Program-made: the position numbers and the translations under genes
The notes under the pieces: generated by a model
What the model was told of the DNA's origin: nothing
The model's input: the letters and a program-made list of their open reading frames with translations, nothing else
The model's database searches: none
Origin: CAVSWN01 sp046728115
GTDB taxonomy: Bacteria; Acidobacteriota; Vicinamibacteria; Vicinamibacterales; CAVVIG01
Assembly: GCA_046728115.1 (NCBI GenBank)
Contig: JBKPDW010000094.1
Location: 1 to 6,304, forward strand
DNA length: 6,304 nt
Direction: 5' to 3'
In this document: positions 4,617 to 6,304 of the stretch, piece after piece
How positions within the stretch are numbered: the first letter of the stretch is position 1
Layout: each line of letters begins with the position of its first letter

Positions 4617-5840
4617 TTACGTGCGAAGTGATCTGAAGCCCGCGCGCACGTCCTCTGCCAAGAGGTGTGGCTGCTCCCAGGCCGCGAAGTGCCCGCCTTT
4701 GTCGTGCTTCTTGTAGTAAATGAGCTTGGGATACGCCCGCTCCGCCCAGCTCCGCGGGGCCGGATAGAGCTCGTCGGGAAAGACGCTCGCGGCCACCGGG
4801 ATGGAGGCGCTGACGCCCTTGACGGCGAAGAACGACGACCCCCAATTCTCCCAGTAGAGTCGGCCGCCGGAGACCCCAGTGTTCGTCAACCAGGTGATCG
4901 TGACGTTGTCGAGGATGTCGTCGCGCGTGATGCCCTCGGACTGTCCGTTGAAGACGCGCGTGATGAGCTCGTAGCTGCGCGCGTCGTGATCGAGGAAATA
5001 CGCCGCCAGGCCGACCGGCGAATCCGCGATGCCGTACAGCGTCTGCGGACGCAGGCCCATCTGGAAGCCGTAGCCGATGCCCTTGGCATAGACGAAGCTC
5101 AGTGCCTCATACGCGACCTTCTCCTCGGCGGAGAGGCCAGCGGGTGCCGGCGCGCCGGAAAACGCGGCCTTGTCGATGTCGACCGGAATCACGTTCGGCA
5201 TGTTGGTGTGAATGCCGAGCAGTTCCGTCGGCGCCTGCGCCCCCATCAGCTCGGTGATGATTGCCCCCCAATCGCCTCCCTGCGCCACGAATTTGGTGTA
5301 TCCGAGGCGCTTCATCAGCACGGTCCAGGCTCGCGCAATGTGGGCTGGGCCCCAGCCGGTCGTGCTCGGTTTCCCCGAGTATCCGTAGCCGGGGATCGAC
5401 GGAATCACCAGATGGAAGGCATCGGAGGCGCTTCCGCCATGCGCCGTGGGATTGGTGAGCGGGTCGATGATCTTCAGCTGCTCGACGACCGAGCCGGGCC
5501 AGCCGTGCGTAACGATCAGCGGCAGCGCGTTCTCATGTTTCGAACGCACGTGGATGAAGTGAATGTCGAGTCCATCGATCTCGGTGATGAACTGTGGCAG
5601 GGCGTTCAGCCTGGCTTGGCACTTGTTCCAGTCGTAATCGGTCGCCCAATACCGCGCGAGGGCTTGAACCGTGGCGAGCTGCACGCCCTGCGTTGCGTCC
5701 GAGACTGGCTCCCGTTCGGGGAACTTGGTCGCCGTGATACGCCGGCGCAATTCGGTGAGTTCCGCGTCCGGAACATTCACCTGAAACGGACGGATAACGG
5801 CCTGGTCACTACCCGTGTGTTCTGCAACTGCAGTAGTCAT
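4617..5840 (-). CDS. Epoxide hydrolase, microsomal type (EHN domain plus alpha/beta hydrolase)
   Basis: A 407-residue enzyme that opens epoxides to diols. The EHN domain opens with AVIRPFQVNVPDAELTELRR (residues 14-33) and contains ATQGVQLATVQALARYWATD. The hydrolase core has the oxyanion motif HGWPGS (112-117), the nucleophile Asp190 in AQGGDWGAIITELMG, the acid Glu357 in FPDEL and the base His384 in KGGHFAAWEQP. By comparison with mammalian EPHX1, Tyr257 (IGYGFQM) and Tyr329 (GGRLYWENWG) should be the epoxide-activating tyrosines, so the catalytic set is complete. The natural substrate is unknown. The start chosen is ATG 5840, with AGGAG seven bases upstream. The frame is open further upstream and encodes a Tat-like hydrophobic stretch, but its signal start at 5947 is out of frame (see the leader entry). 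The upstream neighbour is a paralogue in tandem. Confidence 0.92.
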   Translation of the reverse strand: MTTAVAEHTGSDQAVIRPFQVNVPDAELTELRRRITATKFPEREPVSDATQGVQLATVQALARYWATDYDWNKCQARLNALPQFITEIDGLDIHFIHVRSKHENALPLIVTHGWPGSVVEQLKIIDPLTNPTAHGGSASDAFHLVIPSIPGYGYSGKPSTTGWGPAHIARAWTVLMKRLGYTKFVAQGGDWGAIITELMGAQAPTELLGIHTNMPNVIPVDIDKAAFSGAPAPAGLSAEEKVAYEALSFVYAKGIGYGFQMGLRPQTLYGIADSPVGLAAYFLDHDARSYELITRVFNGQSEGITRDDILDNVTITWLTNTGVSGGRLYWENWGSSFFAVKGVSASIPVAASVFPDELYPAPRSWAERAYPKLIYYKKHDKGGHFAAWEQPHLLAEDVRAGFRSLRT

Positions 5841-5947
5841 AGCTGTACTCCTATCTGCGACACCGAGAAGACCTGCGCGCCCCGCAGCAACGGTTGCCGC
5901 TGCAGCAGCGCAAAACGACGGCGAGTGACGCCGGGAGTCGTTGACAT
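5837..5947 (-). other. Frameshifted Tat signal-peptide leader of the epoxide hydrolase
   Basis: From ATG 5947 the sequence reads MSTTPGVTRRRFALLQ, a good twin-arginine start (RRRFA), and then becomes meaningless in that frame, ending at a TGA at 5837-5839. In the frame of the hydrolase the same DNA encodes AAATVAAGRAGLLGVA followed by DRSTAMTTAV, which looks like the hydrophobic core and end of the same signal. One missing base after the CAG codon near 5900 would explain it. As it stands, a 36-codon leader ends overlapping the hydrolase ATG in ATGA, so coupled translation is possible. Either a sequencing or assembly slip or a real mutation turning an exported enzyme cytoplasmic would fit. Confidence 0.6.
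5848..5852 (-). promoter_or_regulatory. Ribosome binding site for the cytoplasmic start of the epoxide hydrolase
   Basis: AGGAG on the minus strand, seven bases before ATG 5840. It supports translation from 5840 even though the Tat leader is out of frame. No comparable site precedes ATG 5947. Confidence 0.65.
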
Positions 5948-5976
5948 ACGACCGTTCCGTCCGAGCGCGCGCTGCG

Positions 5977-6303
5977 CTATTCGCGCAGCGATCTGAAGCC
6001 CGCCCGAACTTCTTCTGAAAACAGTTGCGGCTGTTCCCAGGCGGCAAAGTGCCCGCCTTTGGCGAGGGCGTTGAAGTGGATGAGATTGTGGTAGGCGCGC
6101 TCGGTCCAACTCCGCGGAGCTTGGTAGACCTCTTCAGGGAAGACGCTTACGGCAGCCGGAACAGAGATGTTGTAGTCGTTGAAGAAGGCGCCCTTGTATT
6201 CCACATAGAGACGAGCGCTGGACACGCCCGTGTTCGTCAACCAGGAGAGGGTGATGTTGTCGAGGATGTCGTCCCGGGTCAGGTCGCCGTAGGGCTCCCC
6301 ATC
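5977..6303 (-). CDS. Second epoxide hydrolase, C-terminal part (5' end beyond window)
   Basis: The frame is open from the window edge to a stop at 5977-5979 and gives 108 residues: DGEPYGDLTRDDILDN, ITLSWLTNTGVSSARLYVEY, FPEEVYQAPRSWTERAY, AKGGHFAAWEQPQLFSEEVR and AGFRSLRE. It is collinear with the C-terminus of the neighbouring hydrolase, sharing RDDILDN, WLTNTGVS, APRSW, KGGHFAAWEQP and VRAGFRSLR, so the two are tandem paralogues. The visible catalytic residues are kept: Tyr in RLYVEY, Glu in FPEEV and His in GGHFAAW. A TTG at 6238-6240 lies in frame but is inside the conserved domain (the Leu of SWLTNTG) and is not a start. Only 29 bases separate this stop from ATG 5947, so one transcript probably carries both genes, this one first. 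Confidence 0.9.
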   Translation of the reverse strand, partial: DGEPYGDLTRDDILDNITLSWLTNTGVSSARLYVEYKGAFFNDYNISVPAAVSVFPEEVYQAPRSWTERAYHNLIHFNALAKGGHFAAWEQPQLFSEEVRAGFRSLRE

Positions 6304-6304
6304 G

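Noticed and set aside
4665..5996. 443-codon plus-strand frame opposite the epoxide hydrolase
   Set aside because: It is a shadow of a complete, motif-rich hydrolase on the minus strand, as often seen in GC-rich DNA. Its own sequence shows no domain.
5841..6047. N-terminal extension of the epoxide hydrolase up to 6047
   Set aside because: The extra residues begin inside the upstream paralogue's conserved C-terminus and show no domain. ATG 5840 with AGGAG, or a frame-corrected start at 5947, is better.

Overview
The window looks like a piece of a GC-rich soil-type bacterial chromosome. The best lineage hint is the gene end at the left edge, which resembles the C-terminus of the long PD40/TolB-like beta-propeller proteins (often fused to Ser/Thr kinases) that are abundant in Acidobacteriota. 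That assignment is tentative: it rests on one partial gene and overall composition, and DUF2630, also present, is common in Actinobacteria.

Layout, left to right. (1) 3-248: end of the PD40-type protein, plus strand. (2) 249-626: no supportable gene. (3) 627-673: the 3' 47 bases of a tRNA-Pro(CGG) gene on the minus strand, from the anticodon stem to CCA, with no 5' half beside it. This is the typical footprint of an integrase attachment site, so the DNA to its right may belong to an integrated element whose other end lies outside the window. (4) 773-1356: a higB-higA type II toxin-antitoxin pair on the minus strand, with its promoter at 1351-1379. (5) 1380-1660: non-coding, with a palindrome and a short plus-strand relic of a second higA. 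(6) 1670-2503: a plus-strand membrane-anchored SAM-dependent methyltransferase. (7) 2517-4507: a compact minus-strand run, in transcription order: a thioredoxin-like lipoprotein joined out of frame to the tail of a pirin gene, an HdeD-family membrane protein, a DUF2630 protein, and a DksA/TraR-like protein lacking its last zinc cysteines. (8) 4564-4589: a perfect 11-bp hairpin, probably a terminator. (9) 4617-6304: two tandem minus-strand epoxide hydrolases of the microsomal (EHN-domain) type, the upstream one cut by the window edge.

How the parts fit together: the minus-strand run reads as a redox or general-stress cassette (thiol protein, HdeD, DksA-like) downstream of the epoxide-detoxifying pair. 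Several genes show decay or rearrangement: a Cys-to-Trp change in the thioredoxin CxxC, the thioredoxin/pirin junction, the shortened DksA-like protein, a frameshifted Tat leader and a higA relic. Together with the tRNA fragment and the toxin-antitoxin pair, this suggests an accessory region. I saw no integrase, transposase, CRISPR array or phage gene, and no clear case for a wholly new defence or metabolic system.
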